Position numbers and translations under genes: made by a program. Positions 1 to 8,720 of a DNA stretch of 29,844 bases are shown piece by piece. The stretch's first letter is position 1; every line of letters begins with the position of its first letter. Source of the DNA: an uncultured Collinsella sp. (GTDB lineage Bacteria; Actinomycetota; Coriobacteriia; Coriobacteriales; Coriobacteriaceae); contig CABQLM010000018.1 in the NCBI GenBank assembly GCA_902465105.1, positions 1 to 29,844 on the forward strand. Direction: 5' to 3'. The notes beneath the pieces were generated by a model. It was given only the letters and a program-made list of their open reading frames with translations, was not told the origin of the DNA and ran no database searches.

Positions 1-3
1 CGG

Positions 4-54
4 CGACGGCCGGCGTGCTTTTGGGTGAATCCCAAGCACGCCGGCCGTCGTTTT
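4..54 (+). terminator. Strong hairpin terminator at window edge
   Basis: A 17-bp perfect stem (4-20 with 34-50, arms beginning CGACGGCCGG) with a short loop is followed by TTTT. It reads as a Rho-independent terminator for a gene left of the window on the + strand. It may also stop transcription from the converging minus-strand gene that ends at 68. Confidence 0.8.
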
Positions 55-67
55 CTGTTGCCGCAGT

Positions 68-514
68 TTACTCGGCGAGCTGCTTTAGCACATCGCAGGC
101 GATCTCGACGGCATCGTCGATGCAGCCGGGGCAGCTGCGGAGCGGACCCTTGTCCGATCCGATGCCCTTGAGCGTGCCGCAGACGGTCGTCGTGTTCTTC
201 TCGCCAAAACGCTTGGCGATTTCGCGTGACAGCTTGTAGGTCTGGCCCTTGGTCTTTGGGTTTTCCATGCCGTCGCTCATCACAAAGCCCATGATGGCCA
301 CGGCGCCCGAGATGGCGCCGCAGGTTTCGGTCATGCCGCCCATGCCGGCGCCAAAGCCCTCGGTGAGGGTAAAGGCGGTCTGGGGGTCGAGCCCGACGGC
401 AGGTGCGAGCGTGCAGGCGACGGCCTGGGCGCAGTTAAAGCCACGGGCGTGGTATTCGGCAGCCTGAGCCTGACAGGCGGTGATGTCGAGCTGGGCCGTA
501 TCGATTTGCTTCAT
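68..514 (-). CDS. C_GCAxxG_C_C family redox protein
   Basis: A 148-residue protein of the C_GCAxxG_C_C family, small Cys-rich proteins thought to be redox-active or metal-binding; no reaction is established. The family signature is visible: FNCAQAV with Cys28, ETCGAISGAV (the GCAxxG-like core, Cys65), Cys112 and the paired CPGC (Cys128, Cys131). The start was set at the internal ATG at 514 because AAGGAG lies just upstream of it. The longer open frame to 658 adds about 48 residues with no family resemblance. There is no signal peptide, so it is probably cytoplasmic. It stands alone, divergent from the next gene. Confidence 0.85.
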   Translation of the reverse strand: MKQIDTAQLDITACQAQAAEYHARGFNCAQAVACTLAPAVGLDPQTAFTLTEGFGAGMGGMTETCGAISGAVAIMGFVMSDGMENPKTKGQTYKLSREIAKRFGEKNTTTVCGTLKGIGSDKGPLRSCPGCIDDAVEIACDVLKQLAE

Positions 515-745
515 CGTTGTCTCCTTGGTCACGGTGTACCCGCCTATAGTACCCGTGACGGTGCATGTAATCATCGAGAGCTTCATGTATGCCTCATTTT
601 TATCTATCGAGCAAATGCCCAAGGCTTGAGATAAATACCCCTGATCAATTTGTCCCATAACCTACTTTGGGGATGGGTTGAGAGGGGTGCAGGGTAGCGG
701 TATCGTGAACCGAATAAAACTAAAACCCAGGCAAGGGAGCTAGAT

Positions 746-2029
746 ATGAGCGAGCAGACTATCGGTACCACATGTGTTCAGGGCGGCTATCACCCGGGAG
801 ATGCGGAGCCGCGCCAGGTGCCCATCTACCAGTCCACCACGTGGAAGTACGACACGTCCGAGCATATGGGCAAGCTATTTGACCTAGAGGAGTCGGGCTA
901 CTTCTACAGCCGTCTGCAGAACCCCACGTGTGATCTGGTTGCCGCCAAGATCTGCGAGATGGAGGGCGGCTCCGCCGCGATGCTCACGAGCTCGGGCATG
1001 GCTGCGAACTTCCTCGCGATCTTTAACGTGGCCGGTGCCGGCGACCATGTGGTCGCAAGCTCTGCCATCTACGGCGGTACCTACAACCTGCTGGCTCACA
1101 CCATGGGTCGCATGGGCTTGACCTGCACGTTCGTTGCCCCCGACTGCACCGATGAGGAGCTCGAGGCAGCCTTTGAGCCCAATACCAAGCTTGTCTTTGG
1201 CGAGACGATTGCCAACCCCGCCCTTGCCGTGCTCGATATTGAACGCTTTGCCAAGGCCGCACATGACCACGGTGTGCCGCTGATGGTCGACAACACCTTC
1301 CCGACACCCGTGATGTGCCGTCCTTTTGAGTGGGGCGCCGATATCGTTACGCACTCCACCACCAAGTACATGGATGGACATGCTGCCTACCTGGGCGGCG
1401 TGATCGTCGACCACGGCCAGTTTGACTGGATGGCCCATGCGGACAAGTTCCCGGGTCTTACCACCCCCGATGAGAGCTACCATGGCGTGACCTATGCCGA
1501 GAAGTTCGGTCGCGAGGGCGCCTTCATTACCAAGGCAACCGCTCAGCTCATGCGTGACCTCGGCCCCATGCAGAACCCTCAGGCGGCCTTCTTCCTGAAC
1601 AGCTCGCTCGAGAGCCTGCATGTGCGCATGCCGCGTCATTGCGAGAACGGCCTGGCGGTCGCCAAGTTCCTGCAGAGTCATCCCAAGGTACGCTTCGTGA
1701 GCTATCCGGGTTTGGAGGGCGACAAGTACTATGACCTGGCTCAGAAGTACATGCCTAACGGTACCTGCGGCGTTGTGAGCTTTGGCTTTAACGGTGGTCG
1801 CGCGGCGGCCGAGACCTTTATGAAGAGCCTCAAGCTCGCCCAGATCGCCACGCACGTGGCCGACGCCCGCACTTGCTGCCTGCATCCCGCTAATGCCACG
1901 CATCGCCAGATGAACGATGAGGAGCTCATCGCCTGTGGCATCTCCGCCGACATGGTGCGCCTGTCGTGCGGCCTCGAGGACACAGCCGATCTGATTGCCG
2001 ACCTTGAGCAGGCGCTCGAGCAGTGCTAG
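746..2029 (+). CDS. metY: O-acetylhomoserine sulfhydrylase-type PLP enzyme
   Basis: A 427-residue Cys/Met-metabolism PLP enzyme (fold type I). It most resembles O-acetylhomoserine aminocarboxypropyltransferase, which makes homocysteine from O-acetylhomoserine and sulfide; methionine gamma-lyase is the main alternative. Visible are YSR (54-56) and QNPT, which in this family reach the neighbouring subunit's cofactor, SAIYGGT with the PLP-stacking Tyr109, the VDNTF aspartate (Asp182), and STTKY with the Schiff-base Lys207. Length matches MetY (about 425-430). AAGGGAG lies 6-7 bases before the ATG. It is a single-gene unit closed by the terminator at 2107-2146. I saw no SAM or T-box leader in the short 5' region. 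Confidence 0.85.
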   Translation: MSEQTIGTTCVQGGYHPGDAEPRQVPIYQSTTWKYDTSEHMGKLFDLEESGYFYSRLQNPTCDLVAAKICEMEGGSAAMLTSSGMAANFLAIFNVAGAGDHVVASSAIYGGTYNLLAHTMGRMGLTCTFVAPDCTDEELEAAFEPNTKLVFGETIANPALAVLDIERFAKAAHDHGVPLMVDNTFPTPVMCRPFEWGADIVTHSTTKYMDGHAAYLGGVIVDHGQFDWMAHADKFPGLTTPDESYHGVTYAEKFGREGAFITKATAQLMRDLGPMQNPQAAFFLNSSLESLHVRMPRHCENGLAVAKFLQSHPKVRFVSYPGLEGDKYYDLAQKYMPNGTCGVVSFGFNGGRAAAETFMKSLKLAQIATHVADARTCCLHPANATHRQMNDEELIACGISADMVRLSCGLEDTADLIADLEQALEQC

Positions 2030-2102
2030 GCTAGCTCCGTACAAGGTGCCGATGCTGGCAGAAAGCTTCGGCGACCTGTAGTTCCGATTCCGTAGGCGGG
2101 AC

Positions 2103-2146
2103 CCCAATCGCGGCTGTTTGCAGGCGATTGGGGCCCCGTTTTTTGC
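2103..2146 (+). terminator. Terminator after metY-like gene
   Basis: Stem CCCCAATCGC / GCGATTGGGG with an 11-12 base loop, followed by CCCCG and TTTTTT. It separates the PLP enzyme from the MFS gene. Confidence 0.85.
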
Positions 2147-2170
2147 GTTGGGCCACTCGAAAGGATGGAT

Positions 2171-3475
2171 ATGGAGAAAACTGCAGAGCAGCTGCGCCGC
2201 GAGCACATTGCCCTAGAGGGCGACACCCATGGCAAGAACAAATGGGCGATTCTGTTTGCCGTGCTCATCATGACGTTTATGGTGTGTCTGGATTCGACCG
2301 TCGTGACCGTGGCGCTGCCCGTGATGCAAAAGGAGCTGGGCGTGGGCCTCGATCGCATTCAGCTGGTGAGTTCGGTGTATTTGCTTGCGACATGCGTAGC
2401 TATGTTGCCGTTTGGCCGTCTGGGTGACGTGCGTGGCAAGGTGAATGTGTTCCAGCTGGGCGTCATCGTCTTTTCGGTCGGTTCGCTGCTGTGCGGCCTT
2501 TCGGCTTCGCTCGAGGTTCTTATCCTGGCGCGCATTGTTCAGGGCGTCGGTTGCGCGGCGGCCATGGCTAACAACATGGGTATCATCACCGAGTCGTTTC
2601 CGGCGCGCGAACGAGGCCGTGCCATGGGCATTCTCGCGACCTTCGTGGCCCTCGGCATGATGTGTGGCCCCGTGCTTGGCGGCATGCTGGTGGCAAGCTT
2701 TCCCTGGGAGAGCATCTTTCTCATCAACCTGCCCATTGGCGTAATCTCGTTTATCGTGGGGCTCTATACGCTGCCGCATGTTAGGCCAGAGGCCGGCGAA
2801 CGCCCCATGCCCCTTGCCGAGGCCGCTCGTCGCTGCTTTGCAAATTCGGCCTTCACCATCAACCTTGCCTGCATGCTCATCGTGTTCGTTGGTATTGGCG
2901 CATCCGAGTTTATTCTGCCGTTCTATTTTCAGGACGCCCACGGCTTTGGTTCTGATATCTCTGGATTACTCTTTTTGGCGCTGCCGATGGTGAATGCCTT
3001 TATCGGCCCGCTTTCGGGTACGGTTTCGGACCGTGTTGGCTGCGAGGGCCCCACGGCGGTCGGCCTGGGCGTGTACGTGTGCGGTCTCTTTGCGGTAAGC
3101 ACGCTCGACGAGCACTCTTCTATCCCTGTGATCGTGTGCTGCGTCGCATTTATGTCGTGCGGTACGTCGATTTTCCAGAGCCCCAATAACTCGCTGTACA
3201 TGGGCTCGGCTCCGCGCGAAGCACTCGGCTTTGCGGGCAGCTTGGGCAGTTTGGCGCGCTATGCTGGCATGGCACTCGGCATTACGGTGGCGTCGCATAT
3301 CCTGTATGGGCAGATGAGCGTGGCGATGGGCGAGGCCGTGACCAGTTTTGTTGCAGGCCGTCCGGATGTGTTCCTGTTCGGCTTTCGCTCGGTGTTCTAC
3401 GTGCTCATGGCTGTGGCCGCTGTGGGCTTTGCGCTCGCCATAGCGCGTTTGGTGAGGATGCGCGCCCGTCATTAG
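2171..3475 (+). CDS. MFS transporter, DHA2-like multidrug exporter family
   Basis: A 434-residue polytopic protein of the major facilitator superfamily. After a charged N-terminus, the first membrane helix carries LDSTVVTVALP, typical of the DHA2 drug:H+ antiporter group. Motif A follows as GRLGDVRGK, and motif C as GPVLGGML in helix 5. The protein is shorter than classical 14-helix DHA2 members, so it may have about 12-14 helices; the substrate cannot be read from sequence. Two ATGs occur at 2165 and 2171. The second was chosen because AAAGGA (2160-2165) is properly spaced only for it. It looks monocistronic. Confidence 0.85.
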   Translation: MEKTAEQLRREHIALEGDTHGKNKWAILFAVLIMTFMVCLDSTVVTVALPVMQKELGVGLDRIQLVSSVYLLATCVAMLPFGRLGDVRGKVNVFQLGVIVFSVGSLLCGLSASLEVLILARIVQGVGCAAAMANNMGIITESFPARERGRAMGILATFVALGMMCGPVLGGMLVASFPWESIFLINLPIGVISFIVGLYTLPHVRPEAGERPMPLAEAARRCFANSAFTINLACMLIVFVGIGASEFILPFYFQDAHGFGSDISGLLFLALPMVNAFIGPLSGTVSDRVGCEGPTAVGLGVYVCGLFAVSTLDEHSSIPVIVCCVAFMSCGTSIFQSPNNSLYMGSAPREALGFAGSLGSLARYAGMALGITVASHILYGQMSVAMGEAVTSFVAGRPDVFLFGFRSVFYVLMAVAAVGFALAIARLVRMRARH

Positions 3476-3571
3476 CTTGTGGAGGCAGGCTTGCCATGAA
3501 TCGGGCCTATCTACTGGTCTTGCGGCTTTGTGGTGCGATGTGGCTTGTGGGGCGGGCGGGGGTCGGTCCGT

Positions 3572-3579
3572 GGTAGACT
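3572..3579 (+). promoter_or_regulatory. Possible extended -10 promoter for xpt
   Basis: TGGTAGACT is an extended -10-like sequence about 55 bases before the xpt start. No good -35 is seen. A small hairpin (CGCGG...CCGCG, about 3601-3620) sits between it and the ribosome-binding site. No purine riboswitch core was recognised. Confidence 0.3.
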
Positions 3580-3634
3580 ATCGAACAACGTTTATTAATC
3601 GCGCGGTATCGTTGCCGCGAGAAGGGGTTGCGCC

Positions 3635-4213
3635 ATGCAGGAGCTTGAGGATCGTATTCGCCATGACGGCATCGTAAAGGCCGGTAACGTCCTTAAGGTT
3701 GATGCCTTCCTCAACCACCAATGCGATGTTGAGCTGTTCGACCACATGGGCGCCGAGTGGGCTCGTCTGTTCGAGGGCGTCGAGATCAACAAAATCCTGA
3801 CAATCGAGGCTTCGGGCATTGGCATGGCTTGCATTGCAGCCCAGCATTTTGGCGGCGTGCCGGTGGTCTTTGCCAAGAAGGCGCAATCCATTAACCTCGA
3901 CGGCGAGCAGTATGCCACGACTATCTACTCCTTTACCAAGCAGAAGGAGTACCCGGTCATCGTTGGCAAGCGTTTCTTGTCCGAGGGCGACAAGGTACTG
4001 ATCATCGATGACTTCTTGGCCAACGGCTGCGCGCTCGAGGGTCTTATCAAGATTTGCGAGGCTGCGGGTGCAGAGGTGTCCGGTATTGGCATTGCCGTGG
4101 AGAAGGGCTTCCAGGGCGGCGGCGATAAGCTCCGCGAGCGCGGCTTCCGCGTTGAGAGCCTGGCCCGTATCGCCGATATGGACTGCGAGACCGGCGAGAT
4201 CACCTTCGCCTAA
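3635..4213 (+). CDS. xpt: Xanthine phosphoribosyltransferase
   Basis: A 192-residue purine-salvage enzyme converting xanthine plus PRPP to XMP, in the cytoplasm. The type I phosphoribosyltransferase PRPP loop is [11 protein letters not shown] (about 128-138). [10 protein letters not shown] near residues 54-63 and the FAKK segment match the Xpt subgroup rather than hypoxanthine or adenine PRTases. Length (about 190) is right for Xpt. The ATG follows GAGAAGGGG. It is a single gene ended by the terminator at 4241-4277. No adjacent pbuX-type xanthine permease is present in the window. Confidence 0.93.
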   Translation: MQELEDRIRHDGIVKAGNVLKVDAFLNHQCDVELFDHMGAEWARLFEGVEINKILTIEASGIGMACIAAQHFGGVPVVFAKKAQSINLDGEQYATTIYSFTKQKEYPVIVGKRFLSEGDKVLIIDDFLANGCALEGLIKICEAAGAEVSGIGIAVEKGFQGGGDKLRERGFRVESLARIADMDCETGEITFA

Positions 4214-4240
4214 GCGCGCAACACAAGCGATTGGTATGCG

Positions 4241-4277
4241 ATGTGACAAAGGGATCGTCCCTTTGTCACATTTTTTT
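4241..4277 (+). terminator. Terminator after xpt
   Basis: Perfect 14-bp stem (4241-4254 with 4258-4271; arm ATGTGACAAAGGGA) with a 3-base loop and seven Ts. The perfect symmetry and very tight loop are unusual. Confidence 0.9.
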
Positions 4278-4297
4278 GTATGAGGGGAGGTGTTGAT

Positions 4298-4678
4298 ATG
4301 GATGAGAACAAGATGGGATGGTGCGAGTATGCGCGCTATGCCGAGATGTCGGCCGAGGAGTTGGCGCGCGATTGCGAGGTGCAGGTGTTTCGCGCGACGG
4401 GTCCGGGCGGACAAGGCGTCAACACGACGGACTCGGCGGTGCGCATGAAACATATCCCTTCGGGAATTACCGTGACGGCGCGCGAGAGTCGCAGTCAGTT
4501 CCAAAACCGTAGTAGCTGCCTGCGTATGCTGCGCGCTGAGCTTGAGCGTCGCGGGCGTCCACCGCGCCGACGCGTAAAGACCAAGGTGCCTCAGCGCTCG
4601 CGCCAGCGCAGGCTCAATGACAAGCACTTCAACGCCATTAAAAAGGTCAACCGTCGTAAACCGGGCAGGGAGGAATGA
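4298..4678 (+). CDS. Small GGQ-domain peptide chain release factor-like protein
   Basis: A 126-residue protein with the peptidyl-tRNA hydrolysis domain of release factors. TGPGGQGVN carries the catalytic GGQ at 37-39, and a very basic C-terminal tail follows ([16 protein letters not shown], then [10 protein letters not shown]). It lacks the codon-recognition domains of RF1/RF2. This architecture matches ArfB/YaeJ-type ribosome-rescue factors, where the basic tail enters the empty mRNA channel; that function is inferred from family. The start at 4298 was chosen because GGGGAGG lies before it, inside the slightly longer frame opening at 4280. It stands alone, followed by the hairpin at 4690-4754. 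Confidence 0.8.
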   Translation: MDENKMGWCEYARYAEMSAEELARDCEVQVFRATGPGGQGVNTTDSAVRMKHIPSGITVTARESRSQFQNRSSCLRMLRAELERRGRPPRRRVKTKVPQRSRQRRLNDKHFNAIKKVNRRKPGREE

Positions 4679-4689
4679 TCTTCTCATAC

Positions 4690-4754
4690 GTTGCGGTGAA
4701 ATAGGGACTGTTTTGCGGCTTTAGCTGCATAAACAGTCCCTATTTCGCCGCAAC
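4690..4754. repeat. Long inverted-repeat hairpin, TTGCGGTGAAATA family
   Basis: 24-base arms (4690-4713 and 4731-4754; 5' arm GTTGCGGTGAAATAGGGACTG plus TTT) pair with one mismatch, and the loop TGCGGCTTTAGCTGCA is itself nearly self-complementary. It lies between converging genes and may serve as a bidirectional terminator. The same core recurs at 23108-23130 and 23472-23540, so it is a dispersed palindromic repeat and not just a terminator. Confidence 0.85.
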
Positions 4755-4764
4755 TTAGGTGGGG

Positions 4765-5727
4765 TTAGCGGGTGGGGCGCCAGACGTGGAGGGCTCCGCC
4801 GAGGATGTCGACCTCGATGCGCGAGGCGACGATGGGCTCGCCGTCGGCCTGGATGGGGTAGTCGGGCTCCTCAAAAGTGAGCTCGGCATGGCGGCAGCGG
4901 CGCATACGAACCGGCGGCAACTTGGTATGGTGACCGTCCTTGGCCGAAAGGAACATAGGCAGGGCAACCGCGCGAGGGACGGGGCCACAGGCGTAGCAGA
5001 CGTCGAGTGCACCGTCACAGGGGTCGGCATCGGGGCAGATGCGATAGCCCGAGCCATACGTGGGGCCCAGCTGAATCGCCATGATGATCGCCCTCACGCG
5101 CTCGACGGGCGCGCCGTCAAAGCTGACTGTCATGGGGTAGTTGCGATAGCGCAGGCCAAACTGCTCGAGTCCCGAGAGGGTGTAGAGCGGAGCGCCCGTC
5201 AAGCCGGTCTTTTTGCGCAGCTCGGTGGTGCCAAGGCCGATGGCGGCATCGATGCCGATCGAAAGCGTCTGGTCGTAGTACTCAATGGTGGCCTCGCCGC
5301 TGCCGCTCGCGGGGCTCCACGATCGAATTCGCCCGATGTCCTGACGCTGCAGCTCGCAGGTGAGCAGCGTGCCAAAATCCTTGCCGGAGAAATCGTCGAT
5401 GCCGAGCGTCTGGGCAAAATCGTTGCCGGAGCCCACGGGCAGGACGGCAAGAGCGGGGCGGGCGTCCTCCTTTTGCGTCATAAGTCCGTTGACGACCTCG
5501 TGGATCACGCCGTCGCCGCCGAGTGCGATAACGGTGCGATAGCCCGTTGCCTGGGCGGACAGTTCCTTGGCGTGCCCCACGCGCTCGGTCAGCACCAGGT
5601 CAAACTGGGATGCGCGTGCAGTCATGTCCAAAAAGCGCTGCAGGTGCTCGGCAACTTCGCGCGCCGCACCCGACTGGGCGGCTGGGTTGGCGATGATGAG
5701 CGTGCGACCAAAATCAGTTGCGTGCAT
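4765..5727 (-). CDS. Diacylglycerol/lipid kinase family protein (YegS/BmrU-like)
   Basis: A 320-residue kinase of the DAGK catalytic-domain family, which phosphorylates diacylglycerol or related lipids at the inner face of the membrane. Seen from the N-terminus are IIANPAAQSG (11-20), the nucleotide loop ALGGDGVIHEV (68-78), and PVGSGNDFA (97-105), the family's GTGNDFA-type motif. The C-terminal half has YRICPDADPCDGALDVC and QADGEP, typical of the DAGK accessory domain. The start was placed at 5727 (GGGAG seven bases upstream), about 24 residues inside the longest frame. The exact lipid substrate cannot be read. It is transcribed in the same direction as the CLC gene upstream of it, 87 bases away. 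Confidence 0.85.
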   Translation of the reverse strand: MHATDFGRTLIIANPAAQSGAAREVAEHLQRFLDMTARASQFDLVLTERVGHAKELSAQATGYRTVIALGGDGVIHEVVNGLMTQKEDARPALAVLPVGSGNDFAQTLGIDDFSGKDFGTLLTCELQRQDIGRIRSWSPASGSGEATIEYYDQTLSIGIDAAIGLGTTELRKKTGLTGAPLYTLSGLEQFGLRYRNYPMTVSFDGAPVERVRAIIMAIQLGPTYGSGYRICPDADPCDGALDVCYACGPVPRAVALPMFLSAKDGHHTKLPPVRMRRCRHAELTFEEPDYPIQADGEPIVASRIEVDILGGALHVWRPTR

Positions 5728-5814
5728 GGGGCGACTCCCGGCGTATGACGTGACGGTGCGGTCGCGCTCAGGTCGAATTGCCCCTGATTGTGGCTGCACG
5801 GCGAATACTAACGT

Positions 5815-7236
5815 CTACTCTATCAGGTCGTTGTGGCGCTCGATAGCGTCCGCTACCGTACCGCCCTCATCCACAATAAGCGAACGGCGCTTGGGTGAGA
5901 TGATGCGCTGGGCAGGGTACACGCCGCGGTGTCCGCCGGTTAGGTAGCTGATAAAGGCCACGATGACAAAGAACCCGGCGGCCGTGCCGTGGAACAGGTC
6001 GATGGCCATCATGCAGGTGGTGATGGGCACGTTGAGGCCGGCGCAGAACACGCCGAGCATGCCGAGAGCCGCCAGAAAACTGGGGTCGATTCCGACGAGG
6101 CAACCGATCCAGCCGCCGAGCGCCGCACCGATGCCAAACAGGGGCGTGACCTCGCCGCCTTGGAAGCCGGCGCCCAGGGTGAGCGCCGTCACCACGAGCT
6201 TGATGGCTGCGTCGGCAAGGGTTGTGTTACCAGCGAACCCGGCACCTGAGAGCCAGGTGGCAAGGCCGGCATACTTCCAGGCGTCGAGCATCGCGTAGGC
6301 CGCGAGCACCACGAGTGCGCCTATGAGTGCGCGAACGAGGTAATTGGTGATAAAGCGACCGTACAGGCTCTTGACGGTTCGAACCGACCAGGCAAAGAGG
6401 CGTGCCGTCAGACCGAAGATGATGGCGCTGATAACAACGATGACAACCGTTTTGGGCGTCATGGTGGGAACGCTGGCGATAACATTCGCCTCGTACTCGG
6501 TACCCAGGGCGATTGATGTAAAGTAGCCGGTAAACGAGGCGACCAGGCAGTAAATGCCCGCGGTGTAGTCGATCTTGCCGATAAAGCACATCTCCATGCC
6601 AAAGAAAGCTCCGGCAAGGGGCGAACCGAATACGGCGCCAAAGGCCGACGAGATGCCGGTGAGCATGAGGTCGTGATGGTCATGCTTTTCGAGGTGGGCG
6701 AGGCTCGAGATGTTGCTGGCGATGGTGCCGCCGATCTGCACCGCGGCTCCCTCGCGACCGGCCGATCCGCCCGTTAGGTGCGTGAGCGTGGAGCACACAA
6801 ACGTGAGGACGGCCATGCGCATATGGATGAGGCGCGTGCCCAGAGCGGAGTCGATGACCAGGTTGTTACCGCGCTTGGCGGCGAGACCGTGGTTCTTGTA
6901 GACCCACGCGGTTGCCATGCCCACAACGGGAAGCAGTGCGTAAATCCATGCATGGTGCTCGCGATAGTCGGTCGCGATATTCAGCGAGGCCAAAAACGCC
7001 CAAGCGGCAACGCCCATGGCGAGCGAGACGATGACGACGAGTATGAGCAACTTGGCGCTCGCGAGTAGGTTACGGACGTTGCGGCGCGTGTCGGCAGCCA
7101 AGAGATGCTCGGAGCGGGTGAGCTGATGCCTGCCTGCCATGATGACGTCGTTCAGGGAGAAAAAGTCGCCGTCGTCGAGCGGCTGGGAATGATCCTGCGC
7201 CTCGTTTGCGCTTTCGGGTTTGTCGGTAAAAGCCAT
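5815..7236 (-). CDS. CLC-family anion transporter, CLC-F (fluoride/proton antiporter)-like
   Basis: A 473-residue polytopic CLC protein without C-terminal CBS domains. The gating-glutamate motif is GGSAGREGAAVQ (Glu162). GSPLAGAFFGMEM follows at about 205-216 and GFQGGEVTPLFGIG at 358-370. Where Cl- type CLCs have GSGIPE, this protein has KRGNNLVID (121-129). That sequence, with GGSAGREG and GGEVTPLF, resembles the CLC-F branch that exports fluoride in exchange for protons. The subfamily call is from memory of motifs and has not been aligned. Start: ATG at 7236 with AGAGGA upstream. No fluoride (crcB) riboswitch was recognised in the 211-base divergent gap with moeA. Confidence 0.85.
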   Translation of the reverse strand: MAFTDKPESANEAQDHSQPLDDGDFFSLNDVIMAGRHQLTRSEHLLAADTRRNVRNLLASAKLLILVVIVSLAMGVAAWAFLASLNIATDYREHHAWIYALLPVVGMATAWVYKNHGLAAKRGNNLVIDSALGTRLIHMRMAVLTFVCSTLTHLTGGSAGREGAAVQIGGTIASNISSLAHLEKHDHHDLMLTGISSAFGAVFGSPLAGAFFGMEMCFIGKIDYTAGIYCLVASFTGYFTSIALGTEYEANVIASVPTMTPKTVVIVVISAIIFGLTARLFAWSVRTVKSLYGRFITNYLVRALIGALVVLAAYAMLDAWKYAGLATWLSGAGFAGNTTLADAAIKLVVTALTLGAGFQGGEVTPLFGIGAALGGWIGCLVGIDPSFLAALGMLGVFCAGLNVPITTCMMAIDLFHGTAAGFFVIVAFISYLTGGHRGVYPAQRIISPKRRSLIVDEGGTVADAIERHNDLIE

Positions 7237-7384
7237 ACGTTCCTCTTTTAGGTTGCAACACGAGCATTATAGAACGTGCCAAACGTGACAAACCGGCAGG
7301 GTGCTTTTCGGTTCTGTTTCGCGGCTTGCGGCCGACAGGTGTATTTGCGGGTACAGGCCGAGTCGCGGTCGCGCGTCGGGGGAT

Positions 7385-7390
7385 TATACT
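7385..7390 (+). promoter_or_regulatory. Possible -10 element for moeA
   Basis: TATACT lies about 58 bases before the moeA start in the divergent 7237-7447 gap. No convincing -35 is present. A GC hairpin (GGCGC...GCGCC, about 7410-7428) follows in the would-be leader. No molybdenum-cofactor riboswitch core was recognised. Confidence 0.3.
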
Positions 7391-7447
7391 GAGACAAGCA
7401 TAAAGAATCGGCGCCCCTGTTGTGCGCCGTGGCATTAAGAGGTGCAT

Positions 7448-8710
7448 ATGGCAGAGAAACTCATTCCGCTGGAAGACGCACAGTCGATTGTCCTGTCGCA
7501 CGTTGCTCCGACCGATCTCGTCGAGATTCCCGTGTGGCAGGCCGCCGGTCTTCCCTTGGCCGAGGATGCGGTGGCCGATATCGACATTTCGCCGTTTGCC
7601 AACAGCGCTATGGACGGATATGCCGTGCGCTCGGCGGACTTGGCACAGGCATCTGGCGAGGCGCCGGTGACGCTCGATGTTATCGGACACGAGGCCGCGG
7701 GCCATGTGTTTGAGGGCACAATCGGCGCGGGCGAGACAGTCCGCATCATGACGGGCGCGCCGGTACCCGAAGGTGCCGATGCCGTTGTGAAGTACGAGAT
7801 CGTCGATGTGGTCGACGGTGACGGCAACGAGGGCTCGCACGTGAGCTTCTCGGCACCTGCCAAGGTAGGGGAGAATGTTCGCTCTGCCGCCGAGGAGGCC
7901 CATGCCGGTGACGTCGTGATGCGTGCTGGAGAGGTTGTGGCCCCGGCGGGCGCGGGTCTGCTGGCAAGCGCCGGGTATGCAAGCGTGAAGGTGCACGCTG
8001 CCCCGCGCGTGGGCATTATCTCGCTGGGCACGGAACTGGTCGCACCGAGTAAGGTACCGGCGCGCGGTCAGATTCGCGATTCCAACTCCTCGGCGCTGAT
8101 GGCCGAAGCGCTCGATGCAGGAGCCGAACCCGTGTTCTACGGCATTGCGCCCGATGATGAGCAGGCGATTGCCGAGCTGGTGCATCGTGCCGTGCAGGAG
8201 TGCGATTTTGTCATTACGAGCGGTGGCGCCTCGGCGGGCGATTACGATTTCGTGACGGCGCTCGTCCGCCGCGAGGGCGAGGTGCTGTTTGACCGCATCT
8301 CGATGCGCCCGGGCAAGGCCATTACGTTTGGCTTGCTCGCAGGTAAGCCCTACCTGGGACTTTCAGGCAATCCGGCCGCGGCGTATGTAGGCTTTGAGAT
8401 GCTTGCCCGTCCGGCGATCCGTAAGATGCGCGGCTTTGCCGAGGGTGTGCGCCCCGTGCAGCGGGCGACGCTCACGCACAGCGTGAAAAAGCGACAGCAT
8501 CGCCGCTTCTTCGATCGCGCCACGGTTTTGCGCGATCCCGAGACCGGTGAGTTGTTAGTGACCGAGGCCAAGACGCAGAATTCGGCGTTGCTCGGCACGA
8601 TGCAGCGGGCCAACTGCCTGCTGCGTATTGACGAAGGACCGTGCGACCTTGCGGCGGGCGACGTCGTGGATGTCGTGCGTGTCGACCTGCCTGAGGGCAC
8701 GGTGCTATAG
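7448..8710 (+). CDS. moeA: Molybdopterin molybdenumtransferase MoeA
   Basis: A 420-residue MoeA, which inserts molybdenum into adenylated molybdopterin in the last steps of Moco synthesis. The family hallmark SAMDGYAV appears near residues 52-59. Also present are MTGAPVPEGADAVVKYE, the MoaB/MogA-like domain with TSGGASAGDYD and RPGKAI, LSGNPAAA, and a C-terminal beta domain. Length fits MoeA (about 400-420). ATG 7448 was chosen over GTG 7442 because AGAGG sits five bases before it. moaB/mogA follows after 10 bases, so the two are co-transcribed. They supply cofactor for the molybdoenzyme FdhF in this window. Confidence 0.94.
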   Translation: MAEKLIPLEDAQSIVLSHVAPTDLVEIPVWQAAGLPLAEDAVADIDISPFANSAMDGYAVRSADLAQASGEAPVTLDVIGHEAAGHVFEGTIGAGETVRIMTGAPVPEGADAVVKYEIVDVVDGDGNEGSHVSFSAPAKVGENVRSAAEEAHAGDVVMRAGEVVAPAGAGLLASAGYASVKVHAAPRVGIISLGTELVAPSKVPARGQIRDSNSSALMAEALDAGAEPVFYGIAPDDEQAIAELVHRAVQECDFVITSGGASAGDYDFVTALVRREGEVLFDRISMRPGKAITFGLLAGKPYLGLSGNPAAAYVGFEMLARPAIRKMRGFAEGVRPVQRATLTHSVKKRQHRRFFDRATVLRDPETGELLVTEAKTQNSALLGTMQRANCLLRIDEGPCDLAAGDVVDVVRVDLPEGTVL

Positions 8711-8720
8711 GAGGAATGCT

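Noticed and set aside
884..2206. A 440-codon minus-strand open frame over the metY-like gene
   Set aside because: The composition is typical of antisense frames in GC-rich DNA; the + strand gene has full PLP-enzyme motifs.
3476..3634. Purine riboswitch before xpt
   Set aside because: No three-way junction sequence or loop-loop motifs of the purine aptamer were found.
7237..7447. Fluoride or molybdenum-cofactor riboswitch in the divergent gap between the CLC gene and moeA
   Set aside because: Neither conserved core was recognised on either strand; only a weak -10 and a small hairpin are visible.
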